From NCBI RefSeq assembly GCF_000169095.1, contig NZ_AAVU01000041.1, positions 1 to 64,000 on the forward strand: a DNA stretch of 64,000 nucleotides. Direction: 5' to 3'. Below are positions 53,673 through 61,740 of the stretch, piece by piece. Within the stretch, counting starts at the first letter, position 1. Every line of letters starts with the position of its first letter. Under the pieces are notes generated by a model that saw only the letters and a list, made by a program, of their open reading frames with translations, was not told the origin of the DNA and made no database searches. Made by a program: the position numbers and the translations under genes. Source of the stretch: Lyngbya sp. PCC 8106 (GTDB taxonomy: Bacteria > Cyanobacteriota > Cyanobacteriia > Cyanobacteriales > Microcoleaceae).

Positions 53673-54182
53673 TTACATTTCGTTGAGTTGATTTAATTTT
53701 GATCTTAAGTCATCTAATCTTTCTTCGTTTACAGATTCTTCTGTAAGATTAGTTTCATCAGGAGAGAATTCTAATTCCAGTTTAACTTCTGCTGAATTGT
53801 AGGCATTAATTTGCAGATTACACTGAATTCTCATTTTTCCTTCAATCCATTTTCTAGACTCTAGTTCTAACAATTTACATTCAATTCCATTGGGAGGAAA
53901 TATTAACAGAATGTTAGATAAATCCAGTTTCAGAGATTTGTCAGTAATTGGTAGCCAGCACAATTGATAAAGCAAGTAACTAATAGAAGCTACATTCTTA
54001 TCATGAGCTATAGCTATATTCCTTTGTCTTCCATCTCGACCTATTTGTTGTCCAGTTTTCTCGATATATTCTTTTAAATTTTGACTCAATAACTCTTTCA
54101 GTCTGGCGACAGTAAATGTATCTTTTTCTAGCATGACAATATCATCATCGCAGTCTAGGCGGCAAAAATTTTCTTCACTCAT
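53673..54182 (-). CDS. KGK-domain protein 3
   Basis: A 169-residue paralogue of the two KGK genes near 36 kb. It has CDDDIVMLEKDTFTV, a Trp-Ile-Glu-Gly-Lys variant of the motif (RKWIEGKMRIQCNLQI) and LELEFSPDETNLTEE. The middle is longer, with a hydrophobic stretch (ISYLLYQLCWLPI). The Lys of the first position in the motif is Glu. ATG 54182 is the likely start; a TTG at 54221 is in frame. Divergent from the amidase gene by 68 bp. Confidence 0.65.
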   Translation of the reverse strand: MSEENFCRLDCDDDIVMLEKDTFTVARLKELLSQNLKEYIEKTGQQIGRDGRQRNIAIAHDKNVASISYLLYQLCWLPITDKSLKLDLSNILLIFPPNGIECKLLELESRKWIEGKMRIQCNLQINAYNSAEVKLELEFSPDETNLTEESVNEERLDDLRSKLNQLNEM

Positions 54183-54250
54183 GGGAAAACTTGAACTATA
54201 ATTAACTTCTATCCGATACAATTATAAAGTGTGAGTGAACGGAAGCAAAA

Positions 54251-56077
54251 ATGAAGCGAATTTTAGGACTGGCGGCGTTTGGATGTATGATAGTATCACC
54301 AGCTTGGGCGGAACAACCCCTCTATATTGCTTATCCTCCGCCTGAACACAAAACGACCTCAAACCGCATTTTTTTCATTGGAAGTGCTTCTCCCGATGCA
54401 GAAGTAACCGTTAATGGAGAAGTAATAGAACGTTCTCCTGCGGGTCATTTTGCACCGTCTTTTTCCTTAGATATGGGAGAAAATATTTTCAAGCTGCGAC
54501 ACAAAGACGAAGAAATAATACTCAAAATTAATCGTACTTCTAACTTACCGGAAATTCCTGACGGTGTGGCTTTTGTTGAAGATTCTCTCGAACCGAAAGT
54601 TAATCTAGCTAGACTTCCGGGGGAGTTGGTTTGTTTTAGTGCAATTGCACCGCCTAATGGTCGAGTTTCAGTTGAGTTTGCAGGTCAAACTATACCGTTA
54701 TCTCGTCAAAACCAAGCCTTTGATTTGCCCAGTAATTTTGCGGTTTTAACCGGAAATAATCAACCGATAGAGTTAGAAATTAGTAAATATCAAGGTTGTG
54801 CGGAGATTGGAAAAAGTTTTCCGGTTCCTCGTCGGAGAAATCAAGTTAATTTAGGTCAACCGCAATATAAACTCACCTTAAAAGGGGAAACTGTGACCCG
54901 AAATGCGCCGGGAAATATTACGATTATTTCTCCGGCTGAATTTGAAATCGCAGAAGTTACCGTTGATGAAGGCGTAGCGCGAACTGGCCCAAGTACAACC
55001 TATTCCCGTTTAACACCTTTACCGAAAGGAACTCGGGCGAGAATTACCGGGCGAGAAGGGGATTATTTACGCTTAGATTATGGGGGTTGGATAAAAGCAG
55101 ATGAAACCCGAACTTTTAAAGGAAAATTACCGCCCCAATCATTTATTAGAAGTGCGAGTTCTCGTCAAATTGGAGAGTGGACAGAGGTTTATTTTCCCCT
55201 ACAAATTCCAGTTCCAGTAACGGTTAAACAAGATAATCAAAGTTTAACACTCACTCTCCATAATACCACTGCACAAACGGATACAATTCGCTTTGATGAT
55301 AGTCCGTTAATTGAACGGATGGACTGGGAACCCGTTCTTTCAGCGATGGAAGAACAACAGCAGGCGGTTCAATATACGTTTCACTTTAAAACCAACCAAC
55401 AATGGGGATATAAATTGCGGTATGAAGGCACAACTTTAGTGTTATCATTAAAGCATCCCCCGAAAATTGAAGAAGTCTCTCAGTCGAGTTTTTTTGGGGA
55501 TATTTTTGGCCCGAAACCGTTGGCGGGAATGTATATTTTGATTGACCCTGGACATGGTAGCGAGAACGATTTGGGGGCAAAGGGGCCGACGGGATATCCC
55601 GAAAAAGATGTAAATTTAATCGTTTCTTATTTATTGCAAAATGAACTGATTAAACGGGGGGCGAGGGTGTATATGACGCGCAAATCTGAGGAGGATTTAT
55701 TTCCCCAAGATAGGGTTAAAATGATTAACGATGAAGAACCCGATTTGGCGATTTCTGTTCATTATAACGCTTTACCGGATAACGGAGATGCGATTAAAAC
55801 AAAGGGAATAGGAACGTTTTGGTATCATCCTCAAGCCCACAGTTTAGCCGTGTTTTTACATAATTATTTAGTAGAAACATTAGACCGTCCGTCTTATGGG
55901 GTATTTTGGAATAATCTGGCTTTAACTCGTCCGGCGGTGACTCCTTCTATTTTATTAGAATTGGGGTTTATGATTAATCCAGTTGAGTTTGAATGGATTG
56001 TTAACCCCCAAGAACAGAGAAAGTTAGCAGTTGCATTGGCGGATGGAATTGTAGAATGGGTAAAAACAACGCAGTAA
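54251..56077 (+). CDS. N-acetylmuramoyl-L-alanine amidase, periplasmic
   Basis: A 608-residue exported amidase that removes peptides from peptidoglycan. A signal peptide (MKRILGLAAFGCMIVSPAWAEQ, cleavage near 21) is followed by beta-rich domains and an SH3b-like domain (about 236-290, VDEGVARTGPSTTYSRLTPLPKG). The catalytic Amidase_3 domain at about 425-605 has zinc ligands in IDPGHGSEN, GYPEKDVNL and ISVHYNALP, and catalytic Glu in ILLELGFM. AMIN domains of the AmiC class are not evident. The Mrr gene begins 31 bp downstream, possibly in one transcript. Confidence 0.92.
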   Translation: MKRILGLAAFGCMIVSPAWAEQPLYIAYPPPEHKTTSNRIFFIGSASPDAEVTVNGEVIERSPAGHFAPSFSLDMGENIFKLRHKDEEIILKINRTSNLPEIPDGVAFVEDSLEPKVNLARLPGELVCFSAIAPPNGRVSVEFAGQTIPLSRQNQAFDLPSNFAVLTGNNQPIELEISKYQGCAEIGKSFPVPRRRNQVNLGQPQYKLTLKGETVTRNAPGNITIISPAEFEIAEVTVDEGVARTGPSTTYSRLTPLPKGTRARITGREGDYLRLDYGGWIKADETRTFKGKLPPQSFIRSASSRQIGEWTEVYFPLQIPVPVTVKQDNQSLTLTLHNTTAQTDTIRFDDSPLIERMDWEPVLSAMEEQQQAVQYTFHFKTNQQWGYKLRYEGTTLVLSLKHPPKIEEVSQSSFFGDIFGPKPLAGMYILIDPGHGSENDLGAKGPTGYPEKDVNLIVSYLLQNELIKRGARVYMTRKSEEDLFPQDRVKMINDEEPDLAISVHYNALPDNGDAIKTKGIGTFWYHPQAHSLAVFLHNYLVETLDRPSYGVFWNNLALTRPAVTPSILLELGFMINPVEFEWIVNPQEQRKLAVALADGIVEWVKTTQ

Positions 56078-56108
56078 TTTTATGAAGGAGTTTGTCAAAT
56101 AAATATCG

Positions 56109-56987
56109 ATGTTTATTCCAGCCCATACTGATTTATTCCAGCCAACTCTTAACGCTTTAAAATCTTTAGGAGGTTCGGGAAATAATCAGGAAATTTATGA
56201 TAAAGTTTGTGAATTAGAAAACTTTTCTGAGGAACAGCAGAGTGTTCTTCATAAAGAAGGGCCACAAACAGAAATTAGCTATCGATTAGCCTGGGCTAAA
56301 AGTTATCTGAAAATATATGGAGTGATAGAAAGTGTTAGGAGAGGCGTATGGTCTTTGACTGAGAAAGGGCGAAATCTGACGTCGATTGACCCAAAAAAAG
56401 TTCAGCGTTTTGTGCAGTTAAATACTCGGCAAAAACGCCAAGATAATTCCTCTAATAACTTAGATAATAATATAGAAGAAAAAGCTCTTATTCAAGACGG
56501 GGAGGAAAGTTTAGATTTAGTTGAGTCTAATGTTTGGGTGGAGAAATTACTTCAGGTTTTACAGAAACTTTCTCCTGATGCTTTTGAACGATTATGTCAG
56601 CGTCTCTTAAGAGAGTCTGGGTTTGTGAAAGTTGAAGTGACCGGAAAAAGGGGTGATGGAGGAATTGATGGGATTGGAGTTTTGAAAATTGGTTTGTTGA
56701 GTTTTCAAGTTTTTTTTCAATGTAAACGATATATTGGCTCTGTAGGGTCTTCGGAGATTCGTGATTTTCGAGGTGCAATGGTGGGTAGAACCGATAAAGG
56801 TTTGTTGATAACAACTGGAACTTTTACTCGTTCGGCTCAACAGGAAGCAACCCGAGATGGCGCTCCTGCGATTGATTTAATTGATGGAGAACAACTCTGT
56901 CAACTTCTTAAAGATTTGAAGTTAGGTATTGAAACCAAGACCATAGAAGTGATTGAAATTAATCAAACCTGGTTTGCTAAACTTTAA
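56109..56987 (+). CDS. Mrr-type restriction endonuclease
   Basis: A 292-residue protein with the Mrr_N winged-helix region (about 10-95, LGGSGNNQEIYDKV, SYRLAWAKSYLKIYG, VWSLTEKGR) and a PD-(D/E)xK-like Mrr catalytic domain (about 150-270). The latter has GDGGIDGIG (Asp) and FQVFFQCKRY (QxK), the usual catalytic set. Escherichia coli Mrr cuts methylated DNA and responds to stress. It is a stand-alone gene 31 bp after the amidase and has no methylase neighbour, which fits a methylation-dependent enzyme. Confidence 0.85.
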   Translation: MFIPAHTDLFQPTLNALKSLGGSGNNQEIYDKVCELENFSEEQQSVLHKEGPQTEISYRLAWAKSYLKIYGVIESVRRGVWSLTEKGRNLTSIDPKKVQRFVQLNTRQKRQDNSSNNLDNNIEEKALIQDGEESLDLVESNVWVEKLLQVLQKLSPDAFERLCQRLLRESGFVKVEVTGKRGDGGIDGIGVLKIGLLSFQVFFQCKRYIGSVGSSEIRDFRGAMVGRTDKGLLITTGTFTRSAQQEATRDGAPAIDLIDGEQLCQLLKDLKLGIETKTIEVIEINQTWFAKL

Positions 56988-57027
56988 ATTTAAGTGATTT
57001 ATTTTGATCGATTTTAGATGATTTAGA

Positions 57028-58104
57028 TCAACTTTGTATGACCTCAAACAGCCATTTTTCAACGCGATGACCCCACGCTTCTAAAGAATATTCAGTTTCC
57101 GCCTGTTTTCTACACCACAAACGGTCAATTTTGTCAAGCTTTTTAATTGCTTCCACCAACCCTTCGACGCTATCGGGTTCAACCAACCAACCTGTTTCGC
57201 CCTCTCGCACAATTTCTGCTGTTCCACCCCGACGATAGGCAATCACCGGAACCCCACAGGCTAAGGCTTCAATAGCGACATTTCCAAAGGCTTCTACCCA
57301 TCGGGGAGTCATCAATAGTGCCTGACACTCTCGCAGGTGTTTTTGTAACTCATTTGTTGATAGAAATCCCAAGTATTCTATCGGTGCATCGGGGTAATCT
57401 TGATTGATTTTTTGCCAATAGGATTCATCCTGCATTTTTCCCATTATCTTAAGAGGAATTCCGGTGATTTTTGCTGCTAAAACTGCATCTTCTAACGCTT
57501 TTTCCGGTGCAATTCGACCCAACCAAGCTAACTGATGTTTTGGTGTCGCACAAAATTGATACTGTTCAAGACTAATTCCACTTTGCAAGCAAGTGAAGTT
57601 TTGGGGAATAATATTAAAAGTTTCTGCCTGAGTTTTAGTATAAAAACCAATGGTATTCGGAAACTGTTCAATCGTTTTTTGAACTATCAAATCCAGGGCA
57701 TCGGAGAAAGAACCCATACTAATCCAATGGAGGATTTTAATCTTAAAAAAAGGCGTTAAATAAAGTGGCAACCAATCATAGGCAAAATTTATAATTAAAT
57801 CATAATTATTCTGCATTTTGCGGGCATAATCCCACATATTTTCTAAAACCGAATCGGGGGGTAAAATAATCGGAGTATCTCGGTCTTGAGATTGCGCCAT
57901 GATTTGGAGATTGCCCGAAATTTCGATCACATTAATCGACTCTACCACCGAACCTTCTGGCGCTAAAACTGTAATTTTATGACCTCTTTGTTGTAAAGTC
58001 TTCGCTATATTTAACAGTGTTAATTCCACACCACCCCCTATTCCTGACCCTAATGGCCCGACGGGAGTTGAGATTAATAATAGTTTCAGTAAATTAGAAC
58101 TCAT
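57028..58104 (-). CDS. Glycosyltransferase family 4 protein
   Basis: A 358-residue GT-B fold transferase. The N-terminal half has GPLGSGIGGGVELTLLNIAKTLQQRGHKITVLAPEG and the C-terminal half WLGRIAPEKALEDAVLAAK, AFGNVAIEALACGVPVIAYRRGGTAEIVREGETGWLV, with the conserved ExxxxxxxE motif. Retaining hexose transfer from a nucleotide sugar is usual; donor and acceptor are unknown. The HEAT-repeat protein lies 33 bp upstream on the same strand, so they may be co-transcribed. Confidence 0.88.
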   Translation of the reverse strand: MSSNLLKLLLISTPVGPLGSGIGGGVELTLLNIAKTLQQRGHKITVLAPEGSVVESINVIEISGNLQIMAQSQDRDTPIILPPDSVLENMWDYARKMQNNYDLIINFAYDWLPLYLTPFFKIKILHWISMGSFSDALDLIVQKTIEQFPNTIGFYTKTQAETFNIIPQNFTCLQSGISLEQYQFCATPKHQLAWLGRIAPEKALEDAVLAAKITGIPLKIMGKMQDESYWQKINQDYPDAPIEYLGFLSTNELQKHLRECQALLMTPRWVEAFGNVAIEALACGVPVIAYRRGGTAEIVREGETGWLVEPDSVEGLVEAIKKLDKIDRLWCRKQAETEYSLEAWGHRVEKWLFEVIQS

Positions 58105-58137
58105 ATTATTAGAAAACTATTTTTAATTTTAAACTTC

Positions 58138-59163
58138 TTATCGAGGAGGTTCATCGCCAATTGTGGGTAATGGACGCATCCGACTTAACTTATCTGCCGC
58201 CCATTTTGCTGTTTCTCGAACTTCGCTATCAGGGTCATCCGCAGCCCGTTGTAACAACTGATTCATCTGACAAGCTAAGTCATAAATACGGGTTAAATCT
58301 CGAATTGCATTTTTTCGGACTTCTGCATTTTCATCTTGTAATGATAGCGTTAACGCCCGACTCATGGGTTTCAGTGTGCGAGTTCCAATTTCTGAAAGGG
58401 CGGCTAAAATCAAACTTCGCTGTTTAGAATCAGAATTATAAATTAAATCCACTAAGGGTTGAATCGCCCGAGAATCGCCTTGTTGACCCAATTCCCAAAT
58501 CGTTTGACTGCGTTTAGTTGGATTCGTATTTTGTAATTCTAAAATTAATTGTTCCACTCGGTCAAGTTGAGGAAAACGGGGCTTATCAGCGATTAAAAAA
58601 GTATCACCCGAATGAACTTGGGGGGGAATAGATACTTTTTCTGGATGTTCTTTTTGGGAGCGAGGTATGTCTACATAGCCGTTATTTTCCCCAGATTCGT
58701 TCACAGATTGATGAGTGGGTGGGGATGAGGTTTTGGAGAGGTCATTGGCATCTTCGAGTTGAAACGGAGAAGCAGGAGTTGGAGGAGTTAATGTATTTTC
58801 TGACTGAACAAAATAGGGCGAAGACTGTTCAACAGTTTCCTCTGGCAGTTGTTCTTCGGCTTCTGGTTCCGGCTGATGACCAATTAATTTAACAATAATA
58901 AAAACAGCTCCTCCGGTTACAATTATTGATCCAAAACCGAGTAAAATTAATCCTGTCGGCAGTTTAGTCGGAAGCTGGAATTTTTGCTTTTCAGAAGTAG
59001 AATTTTCTTGTGACAATATTAATGAACGGGTTGATTCATCGGAGAGAACAGGAGGCTGTAGGTCGGTCAAATTTTGAGACATCGTACTTTGACTCGGACG
59101 GTCGAGGAAGCCCGAGAACGTCAAGTAGGTCAATAGGAGTAGAGGAATGTGGTAAGAAGCCAT
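58138..59163 (-). CDS. HEAT-repeat membrane-anchored protein
   Basis: A 341-residue protein. An N-terminal hydrophobic stretch (about 3-20; signal or anchor) is followed by a membrane helix near 72-92 (TGLILLGFGSIIVTGGAVFIIVKL), a Pro/Ser/Glu-rich linker (95-200) and at least three HEAT/PBS-lyase-like repeats (about 205-335: RSQTIWELGQQGDSRAIQPLVDLI, RSLILAALSEIGTRTLKPM, VRKNAIRDLTRIY, VRETAKWAADKL). The repeats likely mediate protein binding. Function unknown; it precedes the glycosyltransferase. Confidence 0.75.
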   Translation of the reverse strand: MASYHIPLLLLTYLTFSGFLDRPSQSTMSQNLTDLQPPVLSDESTRSLILSQENSTSEKQKFQLPTKLPTGLILLGFGSIIVTGGAVFIIVKLIGHQPEPEAEEQLPEETVEQSSPYFVQSENTLTPPTPASPFQLEDANDLSKTSSPPTHQSVNESGENNGYVDIPRSQKEHPEKVSIPPQVHSGDTFLIADKPRFPQLDRVEQLILELQNTNPTKRSQTIWELGQQGDSRAIQPLVDLIYNSDSKQRSLILAALSEIGTRTLKPMSRALTLSLQDENAEVRKNAIRDLTRIYDLACQMNQLLQRAADDPDSEVRETAKWAADKLSRMRPLPTIGDEPPR

Positions 59164-59277
59164 GAAATGCTATTGAAAATGTTCACAAGTCGGGTGTAAT
59201 CTTGAGCTAGCTCCATCCTAACTTCTCTGACACCCAGATTCTCGTTTTTCAACAAAGTAAACCCATTAAATTTCCGA

Positions 59278-60562
59278 ATGACAGGAGAGCGCACCCACAA
59301 ACAGACTCAAAAGTTCATCACTACTGAAGCCTTCAGACAAAGGGGTGAACTCGGTGAACAGCAAGTTTGGGAAACGATTCGCCAGACTTTTGCTCACCGT
59401 CATTGTATCGCATATTGGCGTTATCCGATCTTCTCAAAAACAGGAGCTTTTCGTAAAGAACCGGATATTTTAATTCTAGATGCTCAACTGGGGTTAATTG
59501 TTATAGAAGTCAAGTCTATCACTCTTGATAAAATTGTTACTATTACAGGTCATATCTGGGCGTTACAAAATTTTTACACAACTCGCATCACGCCCTACCA
59601 ACAAGCAGAAAACCAACTCTTTGCTTTGCTGAACTATTGGGATTCTGAACCTATTCTCAAACATCAAGTTTTTGCACTGGCGATAGTTGCTTTACCTTTT
59701 ATTTGCGCTCAAGATTGGCAAAAACGAGGCTTTGAAAAATTACCGATTTCTCCTCCTATTATCTTTAAAAATATTTTCTTAACTCCATCTTATCTGGTTG
59801 AATTAATAACTCAAATTCCTTCTTTAGTTCCGGGAAAAATACTCACTTCACCTCAATGGGAGTTATTACAAGCCATTATCTCTGGAACCCCTTTATATTG
59901 AAGATTGGGAAGTGATGGGTTATCAAGTGAATATTGAAAAGTCGGTTTGTTCTCCTATTCCCAAAGTGACCTGATCTTTTACTTCGGAAAATTTTCCTCA
60001 TCCAGTTTCACAGTTTTGGGAAAATTCTCTGATTGAATTTGAAGCTTATCATTCTCGTCAAAATGAATTGACTACCCTTTATCAACATCTTTATCACAAT
60101 TTAAGGAGAGATGGATTACGTCCGAGTCGGGAAATTTTAATTATTATTTTAGGGGATGTTTTTGAAGCGATGACCTTGGAAACTTATGTCGCTAATTTTT
60201 TGATGACACAGGGATTAGATATTTATATTCCGGGGTCAGTTGATTGTAATATTGTCACCTCTCAAAAAGAGAAACCCAATCAATTTTGGTGTGAGGGTGG
60301 AATTACTATTTCTCGTATTCATCGGGCGAAAGGACAAGAAGCGGATATGGTTTATTTAGTCGGGTTTGATAAAATTGCCAAAGACGAAGCAAATCTTAGT
60401 TTTCGTCATCAATTATTTGTTGCTTTAACGCGGTCTAGAGGTTGGGTGAGGTTAACGGGAACGGGTGCTTATCCGATGTATAATGAAGTGGCGAAAGTGA
60501 TTCAATCCGGGGATAGGTTTAGCTTTATCCAGCGACAACCCCACGCCGAGAAATGGGTTTAA
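59278..60562 (+). pseudogene. Decayed NERD-domain superfamily I helicase
   Basis: The first 207 codons (59278-59901) encode a NERD nuclease-like domain (EPDILILDAQLGLIVIEVKSI) and stop where helicase motif I should follow. A second frame (from about 59900, with an in-frame TGA at 59972-59974, then open to 60562) encodes the C-terminal helicase part: WENSLIEFEAYHSRQNELT, ITISRIHRAKGQEADMVYLVG (motif V) and LFVALTRSRGWVRLTGTG (motif VI). Motifs I-III, a few hundred residues, are missing. I infer an internal deletion plus a stop in a gene that normally has NERD, helicase and often a coupled pentapeptide protein. Confidence 0.8.
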
Positions 60563-61041
60563 CGGATGTGGGAGAAATGTTGCGGTGTTATCATTTGGGA
60601 AACCGGAACTTTCGGGGAATTCATTGAGTCGGAGTTGATTTAACGGGTATTTGTTTGTCTGAGGCGAACTTGATGGGCGCGAATTTAGCTCAAGCAAAAC
60701 TGACCGATGCTAATCTTGAAAGTGCAAAGTTAGTGGTTGCTAACCTCTCTCAAACGGTGATTACCCGTGCCAATTTACAGCAAGCAAAGTGTGTTGGGGC
60801 AAACTTTTCTCACGCCCAATTAAATTTTGCAAATCTGACCCATGCTGATTTACGAGATAGTGATTTAAGTCATGCTCAATTAATCGGTGCAACCTTGGAA
60901 GGGGCGAATTTAACCGGAGCAAATCTGAGTCATACAAATTTAAGTCAAGCGAATCTCAAACAAGCTGATTTAACTGAAGCGACTTTGCAGGACACAATAT
61001 ATTCCCACTCTACTTTACCTGATGGTACAATTTCTCCCTAA
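60553..61041 (+). pseudogene. Pentapeptide-repeat protein gene with an in-frame stop
   Basis: From ATG 60553 the frame reads MGLTDVGEMLRCYHLGNRNF, then stops at TGA 60625-60627, but the same frame continues into some 20 pentapeptide repeats (A-N-L-x-x, such as ANLMGANLAQAKLTDANL) to 61041. A shorter protein could start at TTG 60655 (128 residues). The ATG overlaps the helicase stop by ten bases, suggesting a former coupled pair. Pentapeptide repeats form a right-handed beta helix; role unknown. The stop could be a true start-site separation rather than decay. Confidence 0.65.
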
Positions 61042-61149
61042 CCTTGTCAACCCTTTCTACATTTTTTAACACTATTTTGATCGAGAAGCGGTAAACTAGA
61101 AAAGTAACAAAATTTTGTTGTAATTGTTGACGACGATTAGCAAATCAGG

Positions 61150-61680
61150 ATGAGCGATTTATACGTTTCTTGGTCAGATTATCACCAAGCCATCGAGTCC
61201 TTAGCAGCGAAAATCTACCACTCGGGCTGGCAATTTAATCAAATTGTTTGTTTAGCCAGGGGAGGACTGAGAATTGGAGATTTGCTTTCGCGGATTTATG
61301 ATACACCGTTAGCAATTCTTTCTGCGTCTTCCTATCGAGGTTCTGAAGGTCGAGTTCGAGGTCAAATTAAAATCGCGAATCATCTCACTATGACAACAGA
61401 AAGCCTTGGAAGTCAGGTTTTATTAGTTGATGATTTGGTGGATTCTGGGATTAGTTTACAAGACTGTCTATCGTGGTTAGAAACAAACTATACTGCTGAA
61501 ATTAAAGAAATTAAAACGGCTGTTTTATGGTACAAAGCTTGTTCGGTGATTGTTCCTGATTTTTATGTCGAATATTTGGCTGATTCTCCTTGGATTCATC
61601 AACCGTTTGAACGCTATGAAAAAATGACGCCCGCTGAAGCTGCACAAAAGAGTGAACTCACTCAGCAAGCTATTCATTAA
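61150..61680 (+). CDS. Phosphoribosyltransferase domain protein
   Basis: A 176-residue type I phosphoribosyltransferase fold protein. The PRPP loop is LLVDDLVDSGISLQDCL (about 97-113), preceded by VCLARGGLRIGDLL. The hood region and C-terminal WIHQPFERYE resemble the COG2236 purine/xanthine phosphoribosyltransferase-like proteins of cyanobacteria. Base specificity is unknown, but a purine salvage role is likely. ATG start; it follows the pentapeptide gene by 108 bp. Confidence 0.82.
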   Translation: MSDLYVSWSDYHQAIESLAAKIYHSGWQFNQIVCLARGGLRIGDLLSRIYDTPLAILSASSYRGSEGRVRGQIKIANHLTMTTESLGSQVLLVDDLVDSGISLQDCLSWLETNYTAEIKEIKTAVLWYKACSVIVPDFYVEYLADSPWIHQPFERYEKMTPAEAAQKSELTQQAIH

Positions 61681-61740
61681 AAAATGTAGGCTTTTCCGGA
61701 ATTGAGGGAATGTTATCTGTTATCAAAGGGGTGAGCTTTT

